Source: Chionoecetes opilio
Taxonomy: Eukaryota > Arthropoda > Malacostraca > Decapoda > Majidae
Length of the DNA: 64,000 nucleotides
Assembly: GCA_016584305.1 (NCBI GenBank)
Contig: JACEEZ010002682.1
Location: forward strand, 425,001-489,000
Direction: 5' to 3'
In this document: positions 1-10,800 of the stretch, piece after piece
Layout: the number at the start of each line of letters is the position of its first letter
How positions within the stretch are numbered: position 1 is the stretch's first letter
Program-made: the position numbers and the translations under genes
The notes under the pieces: model-generated
The model's database searches: none
Seen by the model: the letters and a program-made list of their open reading frames with translations, nothing else
Told to the model about the DNA's origin: nothing

Positions 1-720
1 AAGGGTTTGCCTCCTCGTGCAGCGCCTCGAGATCCATCACCAGGACCTCCAGCGACTCAGCAAAGATTACTGCATCATCGGCAAAAACAAGATCAGTGAT
101 CTTGGTGTTGCCACGGATGCCCCACAATCACTTTGATCTACAACCTTGTCCAATACCCAGTCCATACAAGCGCTGAAAAGTGATGGGGCAAGGACGCACC
201 CTTGCCTCACTCCTGTATTAACAGGAAAGAAGCTGGATACACCTGCCCCACATGTGCTTCACAGCACTCTCAGTCCCAGAATACAGACCGGTTATCAAAC
301 CAATAGTCATTGCAGGAATCCCGCGAAGCCGCAGAAGATCCCAAAGTGACTCACGATGCACTGAGTCAAACGCCTTCTTGAGATCAACATAGGCTGCAAG
401 CATCCCCTGTCGAAACTCACGTCGGCGCTCCACCAGGACACGAAGCGCTAGGATACGGTCCGTTGTTGACTTACCAGGCGTGAACCCAGACTGCTGAGGT
501 CTCTGATGCTTCAGCAGATGACTGCAGATCCGTGTCAGCAATATATGGGCAAGCACCTTGCCTGGCACGCTGAGCAGTGTAATACCGCGGCAATTGTTGC
601 TCGGTAGGTAGTAAACACGGGTAGGAAGGCCCTGACTGGCTTGGGCGAGTAATGACTTCATCAAACTCGTCATCAGTCACCAACCAATGACAAACTGTTT
701 CTAAAGCTTCTCGACCAATC
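1..720 (-). pseudogene. Non-LTR retrotransposon (LINE) reverse-transcriptase fragment
   Basis: Read on the minus strand, about 673 down to 218 encodes part of a LINE reverse transcriptase. The recognisable blocks are NNCRGITLLSVPGKVLAHIL, QQSGFTPGKSTTDRI and AYVDLKKAFDSVHRESLW, which are the early palm and fingers motifs of non-LTR RTs. The 218-145 part continues the family in another frame (SDGARTHPCLTPVLTGKK is a reverse-frame shadow of the region coding 'SGVRQG'). The reading frame is interrupted and no endonuclease or 3' end is visible, so this is a dead fragment running off the left edge of the window. A close relative of the same family lies on the plus strand at 34990-36210. Confidence 0.8.
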
Positions 721-948
721 ACAAGTCAACAAGACTTATTTGCGGGCAAAAATGGCATGCCAGGCATGAGACCGCCTTCTCGTATCGCTGCTCCGTCACC
801 TCAACTTAATTTTTCTCGCTTTATTTTGGAATGCCTGGGTTTTAAGGAGTTTTAATGTATCAGATAGTAAGATATATAAGGAAGGAGCCTGTGTTGCTTG
901 TGATTTAGTGGTAGAACATGTGTATGTGGGTTAAAATAGTGAATATAA

Positions 949-1626
949 AGGCCGTGTCACACGGGCATTATTTTCCGGCATCTTTTGGTATTTTGCTACC
1001 ATTTGATGCCCGTAGTGGCGGCAAAAAGTGCGCGTGTCGTCACATGGCGTTTCGGCTACGACCATCTTCTACTGGCATTTTTCGGGACCCGCGACCAAAT
1101 CAAACACAATGGATCATGCAAGAACATAAGAAAATAAGGAAGCTACATGAGGCCGTGAGACCTACACGTGGTAGAAGAAGACTTTGTCTGGCTGCTATTG
1201 GCCTCAATTTGTGTGTTTTGGCATATTATATGCCAAAAAAACGTCAGTGGACTCGTTCTTGGCTTGAAAGAAGAAAGAACGAGAGCATTATACTAGGTAC
1301 ACTTGTTTTACCTATACCCTATATGCAGCTATATTCCCTATATAGGCTACAGCATTTATTTTCCCTAAACATATCACATAGAGATGTTACAGCATCTCTT
1401 GACCACCCAAGATTGGTCATTTCTTTTTATTTCACAGAAATGTGTAGTTCGTACGAAGTCTTGCGTGGCGTCGGCTGCTCCAAGATGTAAACAAAGATGC
1501 CGGTACTGGTAGGAGAGGACGATCATTCGTGACTCCGCATTTGCAACCAAGAGATGCCCTTATCAGGCATCAAATGATATCAAAATACCAAAAGATGCAG
1601 GAAAAAGTCTCCGTGTGACACGGCCT
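949..1626 (+). mobile_element. Non-autonomous TIR element, PIF/Harbinger-like
   Basis: The ends form a terminal inverted repeat of about 56 bp. The left end starts AGGCCGTGTCACACGG and runs through CATCTTTTGGTATTTTG; the right end is its reverse complement, reading CAAAATACCAAAAGATG to CCGTGTGACACGGCCT. The flanks are TAA on the left and TTA on the right, close to the 3-bp TWA target duplication of PIF/Harbinger elements but not identical. Inside is an ORF (918-1490) whose segment KKRQWTRSWLERRKN resembles the N-terminal region of Harbinger nucleases. Part of that ORF (about 1117-1180) is an inserted LINE tail repeat, also seen at 5459 and 47225. The family assignment is tentative. Confidence 0.55.
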
Positions 1627-1628
1627 TT

Positions 1629-1660
1629 AAAGGTCGTGTCACACGAACACTTTTTCCGTT
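1629..1660 (+). repeat. Second Harbinger-like terminal repeat abutting the first element
   Basis: Immediately right of the TIR element, the sequence AAAGGTCGTGTCACACGAAC begins a diverged copy of the same left terminal repeat. No matching right end was found in the next 2 kb, so this is either a truncated neighbouring copy or the remains of a nested insertion. Confidence 0.45.
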
Positions 1661-1854
1661 AGTGATAAGGGGTGGCCGCGGCAAGAATGTTTCCCCGTCA
1701 CTGGCTACCCTGCCACCTCAACACCTTTAAATAACTCATATTTAAGGTGACACGCAGTGCTACACTGACCTAAATAATGACAAGTGTATATAACAGCTCA
1801 CCATGATCACTACGATGTATAATAACGAGTAATAAGACGTAAAACCCTCCCACC

Positions 1855-2040
1855 CTACTGGCGAGCAGCCTGCCCCGCCCAGCGCCTTGCCTACCTCTCA
1901 GGACAACACGCTGTCATCTGCCTCACTTGTGCCTTCCTGAAGAAGACAGGTCAGCTACCACGCCTGCGATAGCACCATGGGATATCACCAGGGATCATAG
2001 GGCTCAAGGGATCCTCACAGCCCTACAAACAACACTGAGA
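1855..2040 (+). mobile_element. LINE 3'-end fragment (shared with 31790-31950)
   Basis: This segment matches the stretch at about 31790-31950 closely. Shared blocks include CTGTCATCTGCCTCACTTGT, CTTCCTGAAGAAGACAGGTC, ATATCACCAGGGATCATAGG and GGATCCTCACAGCCCTA. At 31.3-31.8 kb the same module is preceded by a C-x2-C...H...C LINE tail motif, so this is taken as the 3' end of a non-LTR element. About 2100-2390 is AT-rich with nothing recognised. Confidence 0.55.
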
Positions 2041-2399
2041 AGGAGGAGGAAATCTCCGCCATCATGATACTGCTGCCGGCTGCCGCTGCCAGACGTAGGA
2101 CTGACAGTGCTGTACACTACACCTGTACAGTTCTGTATTGTGTATTTTTACTGTAATTTATTTATTTACATGATTTGTCTTATGTTTATTGATATTTGCA
2201 TGACTTAGAAATGTTCTGTATTCACCTTGAATTATGTTTAAAATTATTATTATTTAAATTTTTTTTATTTATATATTTTTGGTAAATCCCCGCATTATTC
2301 GGATCCTTGCAGTACTCGAACCACTCCTTGGCCCAATTAGTCTGAATACGCGAGGTACTACTGTATAGTCTATTTCATATAGTCGTTTAGTCGTAGGTG

Positions 2400-3022
2400 T
2401 GTTCTTGCCCGGAATCATAAGGACTGAGATACTGTGCAGTGGCGTAAGGTCCTTTGGACGGACGAAACAACGTTTTGCGTCAGTGAGACTAAGGGCGTGA
2501 AGGTTTGGAAGCCACCTACAGCGTCACCCTGCAATCCATGCCTGACGGTGAAGTGTTAAGCACCCTCCATATCCTATGGTGTGGGGCGCCTTTGGTTTTG
2601 GGGGATTAGACAACTTAGAGTTTCTTCCTTAGGGCCAAACAGTGAACTCCGAGTGTTATATTAAGGTCCTGAAGGAGAATTTAGCGGAGTGCTTCGCCAA
2701 GAGCGGGACCGAGATCCTTCATCAGGACGGCGCCCCTTGCCACACCTCAAGGACGGTCAAGAAGTGGCTGTCTGACAGTCAGGTGGACTTCATAGAGGAT
2801 TGGCCAGGGCAAAGCCCTGACATATCCCCCATTGAAAACTTCTGGGGGCTTATGAAGGCACGAGTTCGTTGGGAAGACATCTGTACCATCTCGAAGCTGG
2901 AGGAGGCTATTTGCAAGATTTGGCAAGAAATTCCCGCCCCCTACTGCGAACACCTAGCTGATTCCGTGCCCCAACATCTGAAGCAAGTTATTAAGGCCAA
3001 GGGCTTCCCAATCAACAAGTAG
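2400..3022 (+). pseudogene. Tc1/mariner-superfamily transposase, broken
   Basis: The C-terminal half of a DDE transposase is readable at 2642-3022: HQDGAPCHTSRTVKKWL (second catalytic Asp in QDGAPCH) and WPGQSPDISPIENFWG (third acidic position, SPIEN). Upstream, WTDETTFCVSE at about 2455 carries the first catalytic Asp but lies in another frame. An in-frame TAG at 2630-2632 follows MVWGAFGFGGLDNLEFLP. One frameshift plus one stop means it cannot encode an active enzyme. The N-terminal HTH was not found. TIRs were not identified. Confidence 0.85.
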
Positions 3023-4387
3023 CAAAGACGGTGAAAGTGTTAAACTTATTTTTTATTTGTCTTGTATTTTATTTTCTATTCCTCATTTTGAAGTGCGCTG
3101 ACTGTATCATGCTGCCAGTGCTAACGTGTGGTGAACGATCTGGATCAGATTACCCGGAACCTACCCTGGTCCAGTATCGGTACCCTGGTAACTAACTAGC
3201 ATGTAGTATGTACGTGCGGCCCTCCAAAGCAGTCATGACTCGTGGCCCTTTGTTCAAAAAGGTTTCACACCCCTGCTGTAACAACATTGAATCTTAGATT
3301 TTGGGGTTATTGTTTTAGAACTGGAGCTAAATGTGTGTTTGTTGTCAGCATTTCCCTTGGTGTTCTTAGTGGTAGCAGCTTGCATCCCTCCCTTTACAGT
3401 GAAACAGGACTTTTTATTCAATTTTGCTGTTGATAAAAACACAGTACTATAAGAACTTTTCTTCCCCTCCAACAAGAAGCCAGTCAGGTGAATTGAGGAA
3501 ACTGGTCTTCATAAACCAGAAGAATTGAGACAAACAACAACAATTATGTACACTTTCATTACAAAGAATTCCATCACTCAAAAATATTAGAAAAAATAAC
3601 ATGTAAATTCAGTGTCCAATTCACCCTGGGTTGCATCACACAGATGGGAATGTGGGAGCAATAGTTCAACAAAGACTATCAACATGTATTTACACACTAA
3701 ATCCCGGTTACTGTAGTGAGCACCCTGCGTCATGCCTAAGCTTTGTATTGCAACCCCAAGTAAGGCCCCCTGGCAGAGCCTCGGTCACACCTGTTACCGC
3801 CCTATCAAGTGTTATCAGTTATCCCTCGGCTCGGTCCTCTCCCAGGCAGTCTTCCCCGGGCTCATAACATGTCTGCTTTACTTCCTCTATACACTCTCCA
3901 CATTCCTATTGATTCTGGTTGTAATTTTTCTCCTAGTTTTTTTCCTCACTACAAACTTATTTTCCTATATATTTATATATAAAAAGATATCTTGCTTCAA
4001 GTTTATTACACTGCTATCATTTGGTGTATTCATCTGGCTGCAGTCTGTCAACTATTGGTTTCCTGCTCACATTATGTTTTCCATTCATGTTCGTATATTT
4101 GGTCCTGACAGAATCATCCAATTTTTCAACTATTTCTGCTCATCATGGTAATTTCCCACTTCCTGCTAGCATTGTTGGTCATGCCACATATTCCATAGAT
4201 TCTGCTTCAATGAACATACAAACAAAGATGGTCAATATATTCAGCCCCTTCCTCTGTGGCTTACATATGCAGACAATAATAACAAATATTTAAAATATCA
4301 CACTAGCACACCTCCATCTGCGTAAGTGGAGGTCATCAGCCTCCTCCGAAGTGCTATTCATGTGTATGATTCCTACATATAGTAAAA
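3023..4387. other. Intergenic, no gene recognised
   Basis: AT-rich sequence downstream of the dead transposase. The short ORFs here have no family resemblance, low-complexity composition and no splice-site context. The segment 3240-3290 reads like a dispersed repeat edge, but no second copy was seen in this window. Confidence 0.5.
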
Positions 4388-4666
4388 GGTAAAGATGAAG
4401 CCACACATACTGCGCGTGGCCTCGGTGCTCATCTCCGTGGCATTATCCTTTGAGCCTATGGTGGGTGAGAACCCGGAACACAGGGCAAGTGTGACATACA
4501 GGTTACCAGTTACCTTCCCCAGGTTTCCCCAGGTACCCATTTATCGACCAACCCCGAAAGGAAGGATGAACAGCTAGGTGGGCTGGCCGCCGACTGTCCT
4601 GGCCCGGATTCGAACCAGGCCCGCAGATTCGTAGCCAGGTGCGCCAGCCACCACACCACGGAGGCA
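4388..4666 (-). repeat. tRNA-derived SINE, full-length copy
   Basis: On the minus strand the element starts CCTCCGTGGTGTGGTGGCTG (A-box region), has the B box GGTTCGAATCC, then a shared body (CAGCCCACCTAGCTGTTCAT, TAAATGGGTACCTGGGGAA) and a tail CACGCGCAGTATG. The same unit occurs at 6474-6755 and 36977-37256 (both plus strand) and as a head-truncated copy at 36636-36812. The tRNA-like head best resembles tRNA-Arg(ACG), judged from the copy at 36977 (anticodon loop CTACGAA). Confidence 0.8.
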
Positions 4667-4871
4667 CTCATAAATAGTATATATAGTGCTATTCACATAA
4701 TTAGTTCCTCTAAATCTATTATTCCCATTATAGAATGCAGCTTGATGGTGTCTTGTAACAAGAACTAGATGGCAATGCATTGAGTTATAAGTCCGTGCAG
4801 TCGATGACTCGTGTCTGCCTTTCTTGAGGTGTCGTCCCACTGACAGAACATCCACACTGGGTTCCTGGGTC

Positions 4872-7800
4872 TCAGTGTTTCTCAAGGGCCAGTTCCAGCA
4901 GCTCATTCATGGTGGAGAGCACTGTGCGGGGGTCCTCCACCAGGCCGGCCAGCACCATGGCGTTGCTGAACAGCTGCAGGGGGAGGGAGGAGGAGGAAAT
5001 AATGTGTCAGTGCCTTCATCATGCTCAATGTTGTCTGGCCATGGATGGGCCTAGTGATTGCCTGACATCCAACACCAGCCATCACTCTTATTTGACCGTT
5101 TATTTCCTTAACAGTAGTGTGTCGTCAAACCGCCGAAAAGTTTTAATGACACGTAAAAGTAATATTATTTATTTAATTTGAAAATTTACATAATTAGCTG
5201 CTACACTTTCCGCCAATGGCTCACCTGTTTGGCGGTGAGTTCAGCCAGCCGAGGGTTGTTGGCGCGAAGGGTATTCAGCTTCACAATGATGGGATGGCTG
5301 AAAACAGGAAGAAGACTAAGTGACTTTTTCATTGCATGAGAACAGTTTGTGTAATATTGCACCTGGCCTTTGTTGCCTTTATACACATGCATGAGTTTGT
5401 ATAAGTTGAAGCTCAAAGAGTCAATCCTTCCAGTGAAAGGACTGCCCTGTTTATAAAAGAACATAGAAAATAAGGAAGCTACAAGAGGCCGTAAGACCTA
5501 CACGTGGTAGTTCCTGTAAAAGGTATATTGTATGCTTCATGTACTCATCTAGTTGTGATTTACAGGAAAAGAGCTAAGCTCGTACTGTCCCGTCTCCAAA
5601 AGTATTATAATCCAGCTTGACTTTTAAGTTGTGAATATTCTTGGCGTGTACTTATCCTTATCCAGGTTATTCCACAGTTCAATGGATCTGTATGGGAAAC
5701 TTTACTTCTTGATATCTCTCCTGCATGTGGTCCTCTTCAACTTCTTCCCATGACCTCTCTCTTATCTCTTTCATCCCATAAAAACATATCCTCTTCATAA
5801 AAATTTACCAGTCACTTGTGAACCCTGAACACATGAATCAGATCCCTTCTTTCCCTTCTTTTCTCCAGGGCTGGAAGATCTTGACAGTCTTTCCTCGTAC
5901 GATAAATCTCTTCACCTTGGGACCATTTTCGTTGCCGCCCTCTGTATTCTTTCAATCTTTCTTATATCTTCCCTTTAATGCACTGACCAAAGAACTGCTG
6001 CATATTCCAACCTTGGTCCAATCATTGATACAATCAGCTTTTTCATCATCTCGTCGACCAAATAAGCGAACACCACTCTTATATTCTTTAAGAGGTTATA
6101 TGTGTCCAGTGATCTTATTTATGTGCCTTTCTGGTGTAAGGTTGCTAGGTGGCCGTTACTCCCAGGTCTTTTTCTTTTAATTTTTTATGTACTCAATTCC
6201 CTTTCGGTAATTCCCTATTTGTCTCATTGTACTCTTAATGAATTCCATCACTATACATTTCCCTGCATTAAACTCCATTTCCCACCTCTCATGACTCCAT
6301 CTGATAAAACTGTTTGTTGCTGATTACAAACTTCCTCATTTTTTACTTTTCTCAGCAACTCTACATCATCCACGAAAAACTTAAAGCTATCTATTTCTTC
6401 CATATCATTTATATAGGCTATGAACAGCACTGACCCTTGAGGAACTCCACTTATTACTCTGCACCACTCTGATTGTTCGCCTCCGTGGTGTAGTGGCTGG
6501 CGCGCCAAGTTACGAATCCGTAGGCCCTGGTTCAAATCCCGGCCAGGGCAAGTCAGCGGCCAGCCCACCCAGCTGTTCATGTTTCCTTTAGGGGATGGTC
6601 GATAAATGGGTACCTGGGGAAGGTAATTGGTAACCCGGATGTCACAGTAGCCTCTGTGTCCCGGGGTAGCGGGTTCTCACCCACCTCAGCAGGCTTGAGG
6701 ACTAATGCGACGGAGATGGCACCGAGGCCACGCGCAGCATAGCGTATACCCCCATCTTTCTTTACGTTGATACTTTGTGACTGTTCTCATCTCTCTATCC
6801 TTTGAGTAATCTTTTATCCATTTCAGCAAGGCAACTTTCACACACCTAATCTCAGGGTATTTTACCTTGAGAGAAGTGTGATGTTTTAAGAGACTGAGAT
6901 GAGTTGCCAAAGACAGTGTTAGGAGACTGGAAAATGTTGGCACAAATCGTGCGATGGAGGTGCAATAGACTCGCGCTTAGAGAGATGACTTAACATGAAT
7001 GGAGCAGCGAAGTTGACTTGGGTATTGAGTGTACCACAGTTCTGATGGATTACTAATGAACATTTTATCAAGACCTCAACAAACAGCCATACCTTGGGTT
7101 GATCTCTAGCTGTGGCTGCAGGAGGGAGTATCGGCTCTCCTCCGGGATCTGTGAGAACTGTGTGCGTACAAAGTGCCTGGCGGCGCCCATCTCCTCCACG
7201 GTGACCACACACGGGTGGGCCTCCAGGCGGGGCGTGGCCTTCACCCCCCAGCACCGCCCCGCCAGCACTGTCTTCAGCCACTCCATCAGCTCATTGGCTT
7301 CTGTGCGCAGCAGGCTGCCTTCACCTGGGGGTGGTGAGGAGGTGTTAGTATTATCATCTTCCATCTTCTCATCATCACCACCACCCAATGGCTGAGCTAC
7401 ACAGCTATATGAAGAACTGCCATGGAAAAAACAATGTTACTGGATTCTATCTATACACTGGTTGGATTGATAAAAAACAATTTCTTTTTTGCCTTAATAT
7501 GGAAAGTGCAATAAGTAGATGTGTTTTACATGATGGGAATAACACTGTTGTCCAGCAAACCAACTACTCACTCCCATCAAAGTCGACAGCATCTTTGTTT
7601 TGGCGCATCTGCTTCTCAACAGAGATAATGTTCTTGCTGTTGAACTCCTTGAGCTGCATCAGCACCACCTCGTCGTAAGGCTCGTAGCAGAACAACACCT
7701 CCACGTTCTTCTTCTGCACACCAAAGGAGCACAACACAAGGTTACAAAATGCTGAGTCACCACAGTGCATCACCAGTGTCATGAGCGACGGTTACATGTA

Positions 7801-10800
7801 TGTTTTGATAGTGTACAAATGAGTGATGTACAATACTTTGTGCATCACATCAAAATCGTAAATATTCTTCATATCTGACCGACTACGCTTACACTGAACT
7901 ATGAACTGTTGTCAAGGTTCCTTTACTGACATCAAATTCTAAGGCACATTAACATCTGCATGTAGTGTTACGTTGTCAATCCTTAAGTCACATCCACATC
8001 CTGAGCTGTGTTTGCACTTTATGATGAAACTACATTTTAACCAAAACTGGCTCAGTTCTGTCCTTTCTCAAGAATCAAAGTTCACCTTAAGAGATTCGAA
8101 GTAAGGCGAGGACTCTGCCAGCTCCCTGGAGGGCGCCGCCAGGTAGTAAATGTCCTTCTGGTCACTCTGCATTTGGTTGATGTACTCGGGCAGGGTGACC
8201 TTCTCCCCTGTAGGCTTGGCAGAGGTGTCGTACATCAGCAGCTTGGCCATCTCCTCCTTCTCCAGTTGTTCCTGTGCTGACAGAATACCTGCAGGGTGGA
8301 GAGTCAAGGTCATCTCAAAGGGAGGGAAGGCAAGCCACATGATTGTACTGCATTTGACTTTTCTTGCTCTTTTATTTATTTCTCAGTCGATAATCACTTC
8401 AGTGTTTTGATGAAGCTGACCAGCACCTCAGCTCCTCACTTTCGTCAAGCAACAACTATTTACACCTATTCACCTAAATAATCATTGCCCATAAAGGTAG
8501 AGATTGCCCATCACAGTAATCGTAACACACAACATCTATACAGTACTTTAAAGAAGTGAGCAGAGGTTACTTCTCATAATGATAAAAGCAGACCAACCTT
8601 CCTTGATGAAAATTCCATAATCTATGAAGAACTTCCTGTAGTTTTCCGAGTCCTTGCGGGATTTGTCAAAGAGGAAGCGAATGGCTCTGTTTTGGATGAC
8701 GGTGCGAAGCTTGCGGATGAGAGCAGAGTCCTGCAGTAACTCCCGACTCAGGTTGAGGGGAATGTCTTCACTGTCCACAACACCTGCAATGGGAGTGTGC
8801 TTGAGGGTCACTATTAGCACTCAAGGTGGCACAGAAGACCTTTGATTAGAACAACATAAATCTAGGAACAACTGCCGATACTGTGCAAAAACAATTAATC
8901 TGCTGAATTTGCATTACCCTTGCTGCTGTAGATGAGACCTAATGAGCATTTTGGCTTTGACCATTCACATCCACCATCCTTGTCATTTAAAATAACAAGC
9001 TGCACCAACTACTGTTATTATCTGTTCCTGTTGAGAATAGATACACACATGCAATGGTGGTGTGTATAAGTTACTTAAGGAGGAGGATGAGACAGCTGCT
9101 CGGTACCTTTCATGAAGCGCAGCCACTTTGGGAGGACATTCTCTGCCTTGTTCATGATGAGGACGCGGCGGCAGTACAGGGCCACCGAGCTGTCCTTGTC
9201 CCGGTTCATGTCAAACAACCCTGTAAGGAGGCACAGTGAAAGCTGCTGCTGCTGCCAAGCTTTGATGAAGTGATTTCTCCTGAATGCAGCTGTGATGATG
9301 AACTCAATGTTGATCTTCTGCATCATGTCAAGTAAATGGTAATTAATGCATAATAAAGATCAGAATGTAAATAATTCAAACATTTTGGAAGAGCGAGTTC
9401 TTTTACATGCAGTTAAGCATTCAATGAGGTGTGGATAACTTCATAACCTCTGCAGGAACCTGAGAAGCCATCACCATAGATGTGCCATATGACCTCTGAT
9501 GTCTGGCACATTCACCTTTTTGGCATTAAATCAATCAATCATCAACATAGATACAAAACAGCAGCCACTCTATATATCAGCCCTAAGACACCTGGCATCT
9601 GATGGACAAACATATACATGATGGCGACACACACACACACACCTGGCTTTCCCTCCGGCACATAGAGGACGCAGCGCAGGTCCAGCGGTGCGTCGGTGCG
9701 GTAGTGGAGGACAAAACGCGGCTTGTCATACGCTGAGCCAACAAAGCGATAGAACTCGTCGTGCTGGTCCGGGGAGACCTCCTTGGGGTCCATCAGCCAG
9801 ATGGGTTTTATGTTGTTGGCCTGTTCTCCGTTGACGTCGATGGGCGAGCTAATGAAGCTGCTGTATTTCTTGATCACATCTGCGTTACGAAGAGAGGATG
9901 CGATGAGGATAGAATGCATGAGAGAATCAATAAGTATGTCAGCTTTCATTTGATGCATTTGTTTTAACTTGTGTAAAGAAAAAACAAAAAGCTAAATACA
10001 TATGTTTTTTGCTGTGTGCCACCCCCTTGATTGGGGAGAAGGCCTTAGTGTATGAAAAGAAAGAAAGGCGACCATAGGGCCATCATACTTTTCATTAAGG
10101 ACAATTACATTTTGATGAAGAAATACAACCTTGAGAAGTTGAGTGGCACAAAGGTTTGTCCTTAATACATAACATGGATGCACACTTCATGAAAATGCCA
10201 AATGCTTCAGAGAATTATTCACTTAACTAATGTGCGTGTGCATGTAGGTGTGCAAGAAACATACCTCTGACAGTCTGTTCATCGGCATACTCTCTGTTGG
10301 CTATTTTGAGATGGCACACAATCTTGGTTCCCGGCTCCACCCCCTCACACTCCTCGATGGTATACTTGCCACACCTGCACAGGGAAGGAAACACCTTACA
10401 CACTTGCCACCCCAGGCACGCTTCTTACCTGCACTTTGGTTTCACTCTTAACGTTAAGTCTTCATAAAGCAAGAAACAACTGAAGAGGCTCCTGATATCC
10501 TCTACTCTTATTTTATGGTTCAGTCATCTTTGCCATTCCCAGTGCAGTATTTTTCCTTTTGATAATGAGCTAAATTCAGGGTTTATGTCATATTCAATTT
10601 AATCTATGAGTTCCTCTACTAATCCAGAGTTTAATAGCGTTCAAGTTTTTGGCAGTCTCCATGCATAATATGAAGTAGAAATAAGGCCCATATTTGTTAA
10701 TTGAGCGTTTGGTTATCTCTAGTACATTGTCAAAATAACAGCATCAATAGAACTAGTGGAAAAATTCTGATCAGCAACAATTCAAGAGAGAGAGAGAGCA

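Noticed and set aside
3631..4293. Overlapping hydrophobic ORFs suggesting a membrane protein
   Set aside because: They derive from T-rich DNA, overlap in several frames and have no family resemblance.
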